From NCBI RefSeq assembly GCF_019916025.1, contig NZ_CP079738.1, positions 62,001 through 126,000 of the forward strand: 64,000 bases of DNA, written 5' to 3'. Positions 23,698-32,252 of this stretch are shown in pieces. The translations under genes were made by a program, and so were the position numbers. The DNA comes from Paraclostridium bifermentans (GTDB lineage: Bacteria; Bacillota; Clostridia; Peptostreptococcales; Peptostreptococcaceae). The notes beneath the pieces were generated by a model that was given only the letters and a program-made list of their open reading frames with translations, searched no databases and had not been told where the DNA came from. The stretch's first letter is position 1. Every line of letters begins with the position of its first letter.

Positions 23698-25096
23698 ATT
23701 AAGAAAGCAAAGACTTAATAAAAAATTAATTCTATCTTTAGTATCATTAATAATTCTAGTCGTGATAACCATAGCTGTATCTATAAATAGTGTTTTTGAG
23801 AAGAAGTTTGAAGAATATATAATTAAAAATAATAAAAATGAGGTTTCTAACTTAATAAACTCGATTCAATCAGAATATATGGATGGGAGATGGAACTTAT
23901 ATAGTATAGAAAAAATAGGAGAAAATGCCATAAACAAGGGTATATTTATAGATTTATATGATACAGATCAAACACTAATTTGGGGGGCTACGACATATAG
24001 CCAAGATAGATGCAACAAAATTATGGGAAACATAGAAAACAACATGAATCATACAAGGTCAAATTGGCATGGGAAGTATACGGAACAAACATTTAGTTTA
24101 AAAAATTCTAGTGATGAAGTTATTGGATCTGTAAAAATTGGAACATATGGTACTCTTTATTACATGGATAATGATGTTGATTTTTTAGAAGAAATAAACA
24201 AGGTAATTACAATAATCGGTATTTTAATGACTTTAGTAACAGTATTTATAGCTATACTAATTTCTAACAATATCTCTAAACCAATAGAAGTTGTATCTAA
24301 TATGGCAAATTTAATGGGAGAGGGCGGTTTTGATAGCAAAATTGATTATCAAAGCAATATATACGAAATTGATACTCTTATATCATCCATAAATAATTTA
24401 TCATTAAAATTAGAAGAACAAGAAAACTTGAGGAAAAGATTAACTACAGATATATCTCATGAACTCAGAACTCCGCTTACAAATGTACAAACTCATTTAG
24501 AAGCAATGATAGATGGAGTTTGGGACCCAAGTATAGAAAGACTAAATAGTGTAAATGAAGAAGTAATAAGACTTACTAATTTAGTCAATCAATTAAAAAA
24601 CTTAGCTAAGTTTGATAGTGAAAAAAATAAACTTAATTTAACTGAAGTTAATATAGAGAAACTTATCAAAAATATAGTTTACAACAATCAAGGGTGTGCA
24701 CTAGAAAAAAACATAAATATAATGATGAATTTAGAAAATATAAATGCATATTTGGACAAAGATAAAATTTCACAAGTTGTTGTGAATTTACTTTCGAATG
24801 CAATAAGATATACAAACAATGGGGGAAATATATATATTAATGCATATGAAGAAAAAGAAAATATTAAAATACATTTTAAAGATGATGGGGTAGGTATTCC
24901 AAAGGAAAGTTTAAAGTATATCTTTGAAAGGTTTTACAGAGTTGATGAGTCTAGAAGCAAAGAAACAGGAGGTATTGGGGTTGGACTTACTATTGTAAAA
25001 TCAATAATTGATCTACACAAAGGTAAAATAGAGGTTAAAAGCAAGAAAAATAAAGGAAGTGAATTTATAATTACACTACCAATTATAAGTAATTAA
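23687..25096 (+). CDS. Membrane histidine kinase with HAMP domain
   Basis: A 469-residue sensor kinase. Helix 1 (13-33), an extracytoplasmic domain (about 34-168), helix 2 (172-194), HAMP (195-245), HisKA with His258 in DISHELRTPLTN, and HATPase with NAIRYTN, DDGVGIP and GGIGVGLTIVKSI. The start is TTG at 23687, overlapping the response regulator, so translation is probably coupled. The locus and its NlpC/P60 neighbour point to cell-envelope sensing. Confidence 0.92.
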   Translation: MGYKLRKQRLNKKLILSLVSLIILVVITIAVSINSVFEKKFEEYIIKNNKNEVSNLINSIQSEYMDGRWNLYSIEKIGENAINKGIFIDLYDTDQTLIWGATTYSQDRCNKIMGNIENNMNHTRSNWHGKYTEQTFSLKNSSDEVIGSVKIGTYGTLYYMDNDVDFLEEINKVITIIGILMTLVTVFIAILISNNISKPIEVVSNMANLMGEGGFDSKIDYQSNIYEIDTLISSINNLSLKLEEQENLRKRLTTDISHELRTPLTNVQTHLEAMIDGVWDPSIERLNSVNEEVIRLTNLVNQLKNLAKFDSEKNKLNLTEVNIEKLIKNIVYNNQGCALEKNINIMMNLENINAYLDKDKISQVVVNLLSNAIRYTNNGGNIYINAYEEKENIKIHFKDDGVGIPKESLKYIFERFYRVDESRSKETGGIGVGLTIVKSIIDLHKGKIEVKSKKNKGSEFIITLPIISN

Positions 25097-25119
25097 AATA
25101 ATTAAAGTAAATTTAACAT

Positions 25120-25158
25120 CAAATTCACAATTTATTCATACTTTTACTCTATTATAAT
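25120..25158 (+). promoter_or_regulatory. Candidate response-regulator site 2 with TATAAT
   Basis: One exact TTTATTCATA (25131-25140) and a degenerate copy 11 bp upstream are followed, 12 bp later, by TATAAT at 25153-25158. No ORF starts after it, only a short segment ending in a terminator. Confidence 0.5.
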
Positions 25159-25164
25159 TCCATA

Positions 25165-25240
25165 AGATATTCTCCTCTTTAACATAGATATAATTTTTAA
25201 AAATAGGTAAATTCTTAAAAAGGATTTACCTATTTTTTAT
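25165..25240 (+). ncRNA. Candidate small RNA between the kinase and NlpC/P60 genes
   Basis: From the TATAAT at 25153 a transcript of about 75 nt would run to the hairpin AGGTAAATTC / GGATTTACCT plus T6 (25203-25240). It has no ORF with a ribosome site. Its unpaired part has TTCTCCTCTTT, complementary to Shine-Dalgarno sequences. The hairpin may instead simply terminate the kinase mRNA. Confidence 0.4.
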
Positions 25241-25272
25241 AAAAATATAGTGGTATTAAAAAAATTTTACAA

Positions 25273-25293
25273 TTTATTCATAATTTATTCATA
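25273..25293 (+). promoter_or_regulatory. Candidate response-regulator site 3, NlpC/P60 promoter
   Basis: Two exact copies of TTTATTCATA at 25273-25282 and 25284-25293 (11-bp period). A TATTCT -10-like hexamer follows at 25303-25308, 47 nt from the start codon. Confidence 0.55.
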
Positions 25294-25354
25294 ATTGTTT
25301 GATATTCTTTAATAAGTTACAAAAAAGTTACAAATAAATGGAGGAAGATTAATT

Positions 25355-26479
25355 ATGCTAAAGAGAAAAGTTTTAATACCTATTACTGCAATTATGATAG
25401 TATCATCAAGCATGAGTGCATTTGCAAATGAGGATAAAGGAAGTTCAAAAAGTAAAGATGAATATAAAAAAATAACATATAAGACGGCTAAAGTTAACGC
25501 TAAAAAAGGGCTTAATATAAGAAATACACCTAAAGTAGAAGATAAGAATAAAATATATGCAGTTCCAAAAGGAACGGAACTTGAAATATTAGGTAAAGAC
25601 AATGATTGGTACAAAGTTGAACTAGAAAATGAACAATCAGGATGGATAAATTCAAATTATGTAGATGTAAAAAACGACTCATTATATATAAGTGCTAACA
25701 ATGTAAATTTTAGAGAAGAGAAAAATTTACATTCTAAAGTATATGAAGTTTTAGAGAAGGATACAAAAGTAGAATTTTTAGAAGATAATGGAGATTGGAT
25801 AAAGGTTAAGTACAATAATGAAGAAGGATATATATATAGCAAGTACATAACAAATGAAAAGCCAGTTATAAAAATAAAAGAGGAAGTAGTAAAAGGAGTT
25901 ACAAGCTCAAGTGTAAATGGAAACACTACTCAACAAATTAGTAAACCACAAGAGAATGGCAATATTGAACAAAACAATGAAAATAATGAAACTGATGTAA
26001 TTCAAAATCCATCAGCAAATACTGATAAACCTGAACAAGATATAAATGCTGGAGCAGAAAATAGTAAGCCTGAAGAATCACAAACCCCTCCAGCGAGTAA
26101 CTCTAGTAAGCAATCTGCAATAGTAGACTTAGCTTATTCGCAGTTAGGTAAACCTTATGTATGGGGAGCTGAAGGTCCTAATTCTTTTGACTGTTCAGGT
26201 CTTATGACTTACATATTTAAAAATGCTGGAGGTATAAATTTACCTAGAACATCTAGTCAACAATCTAACTTTGGAACGACTGTAAGCAGATCTGATCTAC
26301 AGCCAGGAGATTTAATATTCTCGAGTACTGATGGAAGTGGCGGAGTGAGCCATGTTGGAGTATATGTTGGTAATGGAGAAATGATACATGCACCTAAACC
26401 AGGAGATGTTGTAAAGAAAAGCAATATAAATACAAGTTATTGGAATGGTGCTTATTTATGGGCAAAAAGAGTTATATAA
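25355..26479 (+). CDS. Secreted SH3b - NlpC/P60 peptidoglycan endopeptidase
   Basis: A 374-residue secreted cell-wall hydrolase. A signal peptide ends near AFA-NE (residue 25). Two bacterial SH3 domains follow (about 44-105 and 108-168), then an Asn/Pro/Glu-rich linker (185-250) and a C-terminal NlpC/P60 domain with Cys280 (FDCSGL), His333 (SHVGVYVG) and His345 (MIHAP). Such enzymes cut the D-Glu to diamino acid bond in stem peptides. The ATG follows AATGGAGGAAGATTAATT. A direct repeat in its promoter matches that of the small secreted protein, so both are probably targets of the adjacent two-component system. Confidence 0.93.
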   Translation: MLKRKVLIPITAIMIVSSSMSAFANEDKGSSKSKDEYKKITYKTAKVNAKKGLNIRNTPKVEDKNKIYAVPKGTELEILGKDNDWYKVELENEQSGWINSNYVDVKNDSLYISANNVNFREEKNLHSKVYEVLEKDTKVEFLEDNGDWIKVKYNNEEGYIYSKYITNEKPVIKIKEEVVKGVTSSSVNGNTTQQISKPQENGNIEQNNENNETDVIQNPSANTDKPEQDINAGAENSKPEESQTPPASNSSKQSAIVDLAYSQLGKPYVWGAEGPNSFDCSGLMTYIFKNAGGINLPRTSSQQSNFGTTVSRSDLQPGDLIFSSTDGSGGVSHVGVYVGNGEMIHAPKPGDVVKKSNINTSYWNGAYLWAKRVI

Positions 26480-26618
26480 TTTGCAATTGATGTATTTTAT
26501 GAAGAATTAAAATTTATTCATACATAAATTTTAAAATATAAACAATACTATAGATAAACCTTAAAATTTTGTTCTATATTGTAACCTCATTAAATTTTTT
26601 AAAGTTATATAAATATTA

Positions 26619-26667
26619 GAAAATAGTTAAGGAGTATTTGTAACTAAATATTCCTTAACTATTTTTA
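26619..26667. terminator. Bidirectional terminator between NlpC/P60 and GNAT genes
   Basis: AAATAGTTAAGGAGTATTT pairs with AAATATTCCTTAACTATTT over a 6-nt loop. Between 26480 and 26618 I see no gene; one TTTATTCATA at 26513-26522 lacks a partner copy. Confidence 0.8.
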
Positions 26668-26698
26668 TGTGGTATTATTCAAATAAAATTTTTTATTA

Positions 26699-27223
26699 TT
26701 AATTAGATAAATATTCTGATTTTAATAAATCTAGTGTAATGAAATTACTATCAATATCAACTTCTTTAAAACCAGCACTTTTATGACCCTTTATAGCACT
26801 TTTTCTATCTAAAGGAATTACATTTCTTAAAACCCTCACATCAAAGTCATTGAATGCAGTAGCTGCAAGTTTTAATAAACCTTTAGTGCAATATCCTCTA
26901 CATCTATGCTTACTCTCTATAACTATTCCTATGCGGTGTAAATCATTTGAGGGATCATAGTAAAAGCATACATCACCTACAAACTCATCAGTTTTGATAT
27001 TTAAAATATAAGCATAGTACATATTTACTCTTTCAGATATCCACTTAGAATACCATTCACTCCAATACTTTTTAGAAAAATCAATACAACCTGTTTCGTT
27101 ATTATAGTTTTCAATTCCAAGATTATAACCTTTATTGTAAGACATGGTATCTTCCTGAGATAAAATTAGTTGTCTGTACTTAAGTTCTTCAAATGATGGA
27201 ACATGTAAAATCAACTTGTTCAT
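26699..27223 (-). CDS. GNAT-family N-acetyltransferase
   Basis: A 174-residue RimJ/RimL-like acetyltransferase. The acetyl-CoA motif A region is IGIVIESKHRCRGYCTKGLL, preceded by FVGDVCFYYDP and followed by RSAIKGHKSAGFKEV-type sequence. The pyrophosphate loop reads RCRGYC rather than the usual QxxGxG/A, so activity is uncertain but likely. The ATG follows AAAGGGGGAATTCTACATT. Substrate unknown. Confidence 0.8.
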   Translation of the reverse strand: MNKLILHVPSFEELKYRQLILSQEDTMSYNKGYNLGIENYNNETGCIDFSKKYWSEWYSKWISERVNMYYAYILNIKTDEFVGDVCFYYDPSNDLHRIGIVIESKHRCRGYCTKGLLKLAATAFNDFDVRVLRNVIPLDRKSAIKGHKSAGFKEVDIDSNFITLDLLKSEYLSN

Positions 27224-27253
27224 AATGTAGAATTCCCCCTTTTAAAGTTATAA

Positions 27254-27667
27254 TTATTTTTTTAATAAATTATTTAGTTCTTCAGATGTTTTTGCATTAT
27301 CCCACTTTGAGTAAAAATAAAAACCAATAACATGACCTATTATTGTAAGTATAAAAATATATAATATCCATGGTTTTATAAAAATAAACATATCTGGTGA
27401 AAATAACCATACAGTTATAATTCCTCCAAGTGTATTTATAATAGATGATATAGCAATCTTATTAAAAGCTTTAAGTGATGAGAAATTCCATAAAGCAGGA
27501 TACATTACTCCAAATATAATTGCAGAAATAGCACATATACAAACTAAGTTCCAGGTATATTTAACGGATAATGATACATCTCCTAAAAATATAGAAATTA
27601 ATAACAAGACCCATATAAATGTTAGTGAAAATATTTGAAAAAAAGATGATTTAAATTGTTTAATCAT
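27254..27667 (-). CDS. DUF3021 membrane protein
   Basis: A 137-residue protein with four membrane helices and a short charged tail (SKWDNAKTSEELNNLL). It overlaps the LytTR regulator gene by 4 nt. DUF3021 proteins are standard membrane partners of small LytTR regulators, forming LytTR regulatory systems in which the membrane protein restrains the activator. The ATG overlaps the previous stop. Confidence 0.8.
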   Translation of the reverse strand: MIKQFKSSFFQIFSLTFIWVLLLISIFLGDVSLSVKYTWNLVCICAISAIIFGVMYPALWNFSSLKAFNKIAISSIINTLGGIITVWLFSPDMFIFIKPWILYIFILTIIGHVIGFYFYSKWDNAKTSEELNNLLKK

Positions 27668-28104
27668 AATAGTCTCTCCTTTATTATTTTTACATAATGT
27701 CTATTTACAAAGTGAAATGAGCCATCACTAAGTATTACTTCTAATCTTGCATTTGGGGCAGATGAAAACTCTTTAACTTCATTTAGATTAATAATTGTTT
27801 GATTGTTGATTTTCACAAAACTTTTATAGTTTAGACTTTCTATTTCTTTTAGTCGTTTATTTATCAAATAAAGTTCTTTAGATTTCATTTTTACACAACA
27901 CATATTACCTTCTGACTGAAATTCTAATATATCGTTGATATTTACTTTGGTTTTGCTATTATTTTTAGTATTTATAACTGTTATTTTTGAAATTTGTCTT
28001 ATGTAGCTTTCTAAATCATGTCCAAGGTTTACATTTTCAGGACAAACCTTAATTTCTACTTCATCTCTGCTTAAAATCTTATCTATCAAAATATTAATTT
28101 TCAT
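27664..28104 (-). CDS. LytTR-domain transcription regulator
   Basis: A 146-residue protein with an N-terminal extension (1-45) and a C-terminal LytTR DNA-binding domain (50-146), including DILEFQSEGNMCCVKMKSKE, FVKINNQTIINLNEVKEF and SDGSFHFVNRHYVKIIKE. No receiver domain. With DUF3021 it forms a two-gene membrane-coupled regulator, probably autoregulated. The ATG follows AAAGGAGTTAAAT. Confidence 0.88.
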   Translation of the reverse strand: MKINILIDKILSRDEVEIKVCPENVNLGHDLESYIRQISKITVINTKNNSKTKVNINDILEFQSEGNMCCVKMKSKELYLINKRLKEIESLNYKSFVKINNQTIINLNEVKEFSSAPNARLEVILSDGSFHFVNRHYVKIIKERLL

Positions 28105-28408
28105 ATTTAACTCCTTTCTTGATTTAAATATACTATCAAAAAGTTTAATTATCTACAGATTTGTGTTTTGGTGCACTTTTTAATAACACAGTTACATACA
28201 ATAATAATTTTTATATAGAGAATAATACATTTTAAATAATTAAATTGGAGTGAAATAAATGAATATAGGAGTAATATAGCGAAGTTATAAATTAGCTAAA
28301 TAGAAAAATTTAAATTAGAGAGTGTGAGAAGGTATTTTGATTATTTATAGAAATATAGGGTAGTAAAGTATACTAATATTATTTTATAAAAGGTTGGGGT
28401 GATGGTAT
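28105..28408. other. Divergent intergenic region with a broken ORF
   Basis: About 300 bp between the LytTR and GNAT genes. On the plus strand at 28261 an ATG behind GGAGTG opens a six-codon ORF (MNIGVI) that stops at TAG; continued reading shows more stops, as if a gene start has decayed. I found no clear LytTR direct repeat. Confidence 0.3.
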
Positions 28409-28945
28409 ATGTATAGTTTATTTAATGAATTTAAAGAAATAGAGTCTGATAAGTACCTTTTGAGAAAGATAGCATATTCAGATTCAAGAGATATCTTGGA
28501 AATGTATTCAGATGAGGATGTTATGAAGTTTAACTCAGGTCAAAAAATTAGTTATATAGAAGACATTATAAAGCTTATTGACATTATAGATAAGGGATTT
28601 GAAAAAAAGTGGTTTATAAGATGGGGAGTAATTGAAAAAAGTACTAATAAATATTTAGGAGATCTTGCTCTACACCATTTTGATGAAAATGAAAATAAAG
28701 TTCAAATTGGCTATATGTTAAAGAAAGCTCACTGGAACAAAGGAATCATGAGTGAAGCCGCTCCATTATTAATTAACCATGTAAGTGAAAGTACACCTGT
28801 TCAAACAATCGAAGCCCATATATATCCTCAAAATACAGCATCTATAAAGCTAGCAGAAAAATTAGGCTTTAAATTTAAAGAATTATCAAGTGATGATAAG
28901 GACAAAAATAAAGTTAGAGTTATTTATTCGATGAAATTAAGGTAG
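28409..28945 (+). CDS. RimJ/RimL-type GNAT acetyltransferase
   Basis: A 178-residue GNAT. The fold is visible from YLLRKIAYSDSRDILEMYSD through GDLALHHFDENENKVQIGYM and motif A LKKAHWNKGIMSEAAPLLI to HIYPQNTASIKLAEKLGFK. The acetyl-CoA loop is WNKGIM. It is most like enzymes that acetylate ribosomal proteins or small amines. The ATG follows AAGGTTGGGGTGATGGTAT. Hairpin terminator behind. Confidence 0.85.
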   Translation: MYSLFNEFKEIESDKYLLRKIAYSDSRDILEMYSDEDVMKFNSGQKISYIEDIIKLIDIIDKGFEKKWFIRWGVIEKSTNKYLGDLALHHFDENENKVQIGYMLKKAHWNKGIMSEAAPLLINHVSESTPVQTIEAHIYPQNTASIKLAEKLGFKFKELSSDDKDKNKVRVIYSMKLR

Positions 28946-28975
28946 ATACTTTAAGGTATATAAAATAATGTATAT

Positions 28976-29031
28976 TACATCATTCATATTAAGATATTTA
29001 TTTTGATTTATATAATATGAATGATGTTTAA
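28976..29031. terminator. Hairpin between the GNAT and DUF3784 genes
   Basis: ACATCATTCATATTA pairs with TAATATGAATGATGT, long AT loop, followed by TTTAA. Confidence 0.5.
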
Positions 29032-29068
29032 TAATTAAAATTTTATCCAATTTTACTTCCTTGAACCT

Positions 29069-29389
29069 TTAAATCTTATATTTATCAAATATCTTATTAC
29101 TAAAACTAACATTTTTAGAAAAGTAAATTAACCAAACTAAAAATGCTATCCAAAAACACCAATTAGATATAAATAAACATCCAATTCCTCCTATCAAAAA
29201 TATTAGGCCATAGTTAAAAAATGTATTTCTAAAATCTTTACTTAATTTTACTTCATCATAATATTTTCTTTTATCTTTAGAAATTAAATTATATCCACCG
29301 ATCAAAATACACGCTTTATCTTTAAATATAAAAAATATAAATGATATTATAAAAAATATTCCTGCCATAGATAAAGAACTATAAAACAT
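29069..29389 (-). CDS. DUF3784-like membrane protein
   Basis: 106 residues. The N-terminal helix is followed by the family block IFKDKACILIGGYNLISKDKRKYYDEVKLSKDFRN, visible at about 20-56, then two more helices. I chose the ATG at 29389 (MFYSSLSMAG) because AAAAGGGGAGAATTTAGA precedes it, not the frame start at 29440. Function unknown. Confidence 0.7.
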   Translation of the reverse strand: MFYSSLSMAGIFFIISFIFFIFKDKACILIGGYNLISKDKRKYYDEVKLSKDFRNTFFNYGLIFLIGGIGCLFISNWCFWIAFLVWLIYFSKNVSFSNKIFDKYKI

Positions 29390-29590
29390 TCTAAATTCTC
29401 CCCTTTTGTACATTAAAATTTTTCGAAATAGTATATACAATGATTATAGCGATTTTAAATAAGAAATAGAGTATTAAATATATTAAGAAATCTTAATAGT
29501 GTTTTTATATAAAAGTATATATCTTAACAACAAATTTATATGGATTTTAATAAAATATTATTAAATAAAATATAAGGGGGGGATATCAAT

Positions 29591-29908
29591 ATGTTATCCA
29601 AAGAAACTAGGTTAGACTCATTTAAATTAAATATAAGAAATGCAGTAAATAGTCTACAAAATAATGATTTTAACAATGCAAAGGAACATATACTTTCAGC
29701 TATTATGGCAAATTTTAATGCTGCTGAACCACATAATTTATTTGGCATTTACTATGAATTACAAGGTAATTTAGGGTTGGCTAGAAAGCATTATAGGGCA
29801 TCTATATGTTTAAATCAAACACTAGAGTGTGCAAACAGAAATTTAGAAAGAGTTTGTATGCTTAAGTATGTATGTAGTCAAGAATATATAGATTATGGAG
29901 AGCTATGA
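29591..29908 (+). CDS. Small tetratricopeptide-repeat protein
   Basis: A 105-residue helical protein with two to three TPR-like repeats: NNDFNNAKEHILSAIMANF, NAAEPHNLFGIYYELQGN, and LGLARKHYRASICLNQTLE. The ATG follows a run of seven G (AAGGGGGGGATATCAAT). Similar small TPR proteins occur in clostridia near potassium or stress genes. It probably mediates protein contacts; partners unknown. Confidence 0.7.
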   Translation: MLSKETRLDSFKLNIRNAVNSLQNNDFNNAKEHILSAIMANFNAAEPHNLFGIYYELQGNLGLARKHYRASICLNQTLECANRNLERVCMLKYVCSQEYIDYGEL

Positions 29909-30148
29909 ATAGCATAAAAAATAATCCAGCACAAATGAGAGTAAAAGTACTGGATTAAATATAATGTATAACTAAGTCACATATAAATAAACCTTAGTTA
30001 TACATATTAACATATTCATAAATTTTATTATTGATTCATAAAATTTATGAACTTTACAAGTTTAATTAACTAATATTAATAAGAGCATTAAAAAAGAGTA
30101 TATATATCTAAATTAATAAAATCAATTTAGATATATATACTCTTTTTT
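29909..30148. repeat. Cluster of four consecutive inverted repeats
   Basis: In 240 bp: AATCCAG/CTGGATT (about 29921-29957), ATAACTAAG/CTTAGTTAT (about 29968-30002), CATAAATTTTA/TAAAATTTATG (about 30014-30049), and a perfect 25-bp stem at 30090-30114 / 30124-30148 beginning AAAAAAGAGTATATATATCT. The last is a bidirectional terminator. The others could be backup terminators or a structured RNA. Confidence 0.55.
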
Positions 30149-30193
30149 AGATAGTCAGACTATAAATTTAGAACTTAAGCAATGTACATTAAA

Positions 30194-30280
30194 TTATCTA
30201 TCCTTTTGATAAAGGGTATAAACATTATAAATACTTAACAAAATAGCGAAAACTAATAAGATTAATTGTTTTGCACTCAT
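30194..30280 (-). CDS. 28-residue membrane peptide
   Basis: MSAKQLILLVFAILLSIYNV then YTLYQKDR: one helix and a basic end. A strong site, GAGGTGG, lies 4-5 nt before the ATG at 30280, which supports expression. Similar in size to KdpF-like peptides but with no kdp genes nearby. Unknown role. Confidence 0.55.
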   Translation of the reverse strand: MSAKQLILLVFAILLSIYNVYTLYQKDR

Positions 30281-30429
30281 TTTACCACCTCAATAAAATA
30301 TATAATTATATATTTTATTTTAAATCTATGTACAAGTAAAGGAAACAAAATGTTACACAAATTTAAAATTAACGACAAAAACATCGTATTTTCCTGTTTT
30401 TGCAATTAGATTAATTAAAATTAAATACT

Positions 30430-30933
30430 CTAATGTAGTATTTTCAAGTGTTGTAAGATTTTATATCCATCACTTGAAAACCCGACATAGGGTCTATAAG
30501 TGTATTTAATTGGAAAAATTGTAAATAAAAATTGGCTAAAACTAAAAATAAATATTCCATTATAAACCTTCATTAAAAAGTACGATAGATGATAATTATC
30601 TAAAATTATAAAAAATCGAAAAGCAATTAATAAAGATATAAGGGGTCCAGCGGCATTCATTAAAATTGATTTTAAATTATTATACATTGGATTCCAATTT
30701 ACACAACCATACGATATATCAATTAAGGATGAATAACCATTAAAATAAATAGTTAACCTACCAAATCTAAACTTTTTATTTAAACTAGCTGTTCCTATAT
30801 AAATACTTACAACATCATCTGTAAGTATTAATGCGGAAATTGCATGACCTAACTCATGAAATAAAACTAAAATTGGCATTGATAAAATATATATGATTGG
30901 ATAAATTAAAAAATCTAAGCAACGTAAACTCAT
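30430..30933 (-). CDS. M50-family intramembrane metalloprotease-like protein
   Basis: A 167-residue membrane protein with the zinc motif HELGH in PILVLFHELGHAISALIL and a C-terminal SSDGYKIL that matches the DG motif supplying the third metal ligand. Four helices. It lacks PDZ or CBS domains, so it belongs to the short SpoIVFB-like or YdcF-independent group. The ATG follows AAGGGGTGGAAAT. Substrate unknown. Confidence 0.75.
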   Translation of the reverse strand: MSLRCLDFLIYPIIYILSMPILVLFHELGHAISALILTDDVVSIYIGTASLNKKFRFGRLTIYFNGYSSLIDISYGCVNWNPMYNNLKSILMNAAGPLISLLIAFRFFIILDNYHLSYFLMKVYNGIFIFSFSQFLFTIFPIKYTYRPYVGFSSDGYKILQHLKILH

Positions 30934-31092
30934 ATTTCCACCCCTTAGATAATTATATTATCAACCATTCAAATACTATTCCGGAAAATATACATTGATA
31001 AAAATCTAACTAACTATTAAGAAATTTAATTATATGTATTGAAAATTGCAATTTTTAATATGCAAAATTTGATGATAGTATATTTATAAACA

Positions 31093-31104
31093 GAAAGCGC
31101 TTTC
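31093..31104 (+). promoter_or_regulatory. CcpA-type cre site before asrA (copy 1)
   Basis: GAAAGCGCTTTC is a perfect 12-bp palindrome matching the core of catabolite-responsive elements, 117 nt upstream of the asrA start. Confidence 0.6.
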
Positions 31105-31220
31105 GAACTTTTAAAATTTTAAATTAAATTAGAAAACTTTTTACCAATATAGACGAGAAGTATCCAAAAATTTATGAGACTTTCAATCATAAGTTATTTT
31201 AATACTTGGAGGAAATTAAC

Positions 31221-32252
31221 ATGAGCTACAAATTAAAATTACAAGAGGTTAATGATTTATTTAATGAATTAAAAAAAGAGTACATAATTTATGCTCCAAA
31301 GAGATTTGAGAAGCAAGGAAGATACTCAGATACAGATATAATTAAGTATGATGAAATAAATTCTGTTGAAGAAATTGTATTTAAAGAAAAATCAACTTAT
31401 CCTGCAAAGGAAGTTATTACTCCTATATCACAAACTCTATATTATTTTATAGAAAATGAATTTAGAGAAAGTACTATGAAAAGTCAAAAGAAAATTTTAA
31501 TCTTTGCAAGACCTTGTGATATAAATGCTCAAAAAAGACAAGACAATATATACCTTAAAAATGGAAACTTTGAAGATATATTCTATAAAAGAGTAAGAGA
31601 TAAAGTTAAGTTTATATGTATGGAGTGTACTGAAGGATGGGATACTTGTTTCTGTGTATCAATGAATAGCAATACAGTAGATGACTATAGTTTAGCAGTA
31701 AGATTTAATGATGATAATCTACTGTTTAATGTTAAAGACAATTCTTTTAGTAAATATTTTGAAGATAAGAAAAAAGATGAATTTGAACTTCAATTTATTA
31801 AAGAAAATAAAATAAAAGTAGAAATTCCAGAAATAGATAATATAGAAATTTTAAATAAATTAAAAACTCATAAAATGTGGGAAGAGTACAATAAAAGATG
31901 TATTCAATGCGGAAGTTGCACCATAGCTTGTAGTACATGTACATGCTTTACAACAACAGATATAGTTCATGACGCAGAAAGTAACATTGGAGAAAGAAAA
32001 AGAATTCAAGCATCTTGTCATGTAGATGGATTTGATGAAATGGCAGGAGGTCATGTATTTAGAAAAACAGCTGGAGATAAGATGAGATATAAAGTAATGC
32101 ATAAAATACACGATTACAAAGCTGAATTTGGAAATGAACATATGTGTGTAGGATGTGGTAGATGTACAGATCGATGCCCAGAGAATATATCTATTACAGC
32201 TACTATAAACAAGGTTTCAAAAGCTGTTAAAGAACTAAAGGAGGAGAAGTAA
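31221..32252 (+). CDS. asrA: Anaerobic sulfite reductase subunit A (copy 1)
   Basis: A 343-residue iron-sulfur electron-transfer subunit of NADH-dependent dissimilatory-type sulfite reduction to sulfide. Two [4Fe-4S] clusters are read from CIQCGSCTIACSTCTCF and CVGCGRCTDRCPENI; ARPCDINAQKR is a family segment. I chose the ATG at 31221, behind ACTTGGAGGAAATTAAC, over the frame start at 31206 which lies in that site. First gene of asrABC; the stop codon abuts the asrB ATG. Confidence 0.95.
   Translation: MSYKLKLQEVNDLFNELKKEYIIYAPKRFEKQGRYSDTDIIKYDEINSVEEIVFKEKSTYPAKEVITPISQTLYYFIENEFRESTMKSQKKILIFARPCDINAQKRQDNIYLKNGNFEDIFYKRVRDKVKFICMECTEGWDTCFCVSMNSNTVDDYSLAVRFNDDNLLFNVKDNSFSKYFEDKKKDEFELQFIKENKIKVEIPEIDNIEILNKLKTHKMWEEYNKRCIQCGSCTIACSTCTCFTTTDIVHDAESNIGERKRIQASCHVDGFDEMAGGHVFRKTAGDKMRYKVMHKIHDYKAEFGNEHMCVGCGRCTDRCPENISITATINKVSKAVKELKEEK

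Noticed and set aside
26513-26522. Single TTTATTCATA after the NlpC/P60 gene as a further regulator site
   Set aside because: No second copy at 11-bp spacing and no promoter-like sequence at the expected distance; such a 10-mer can occur by chance in AT-rich DNA.
28261-28281. Six-codon ORF MNIGVI behind a good ribosome site
   Set aside because: Stops at once and further stops follow; kept only as a sign of decay.
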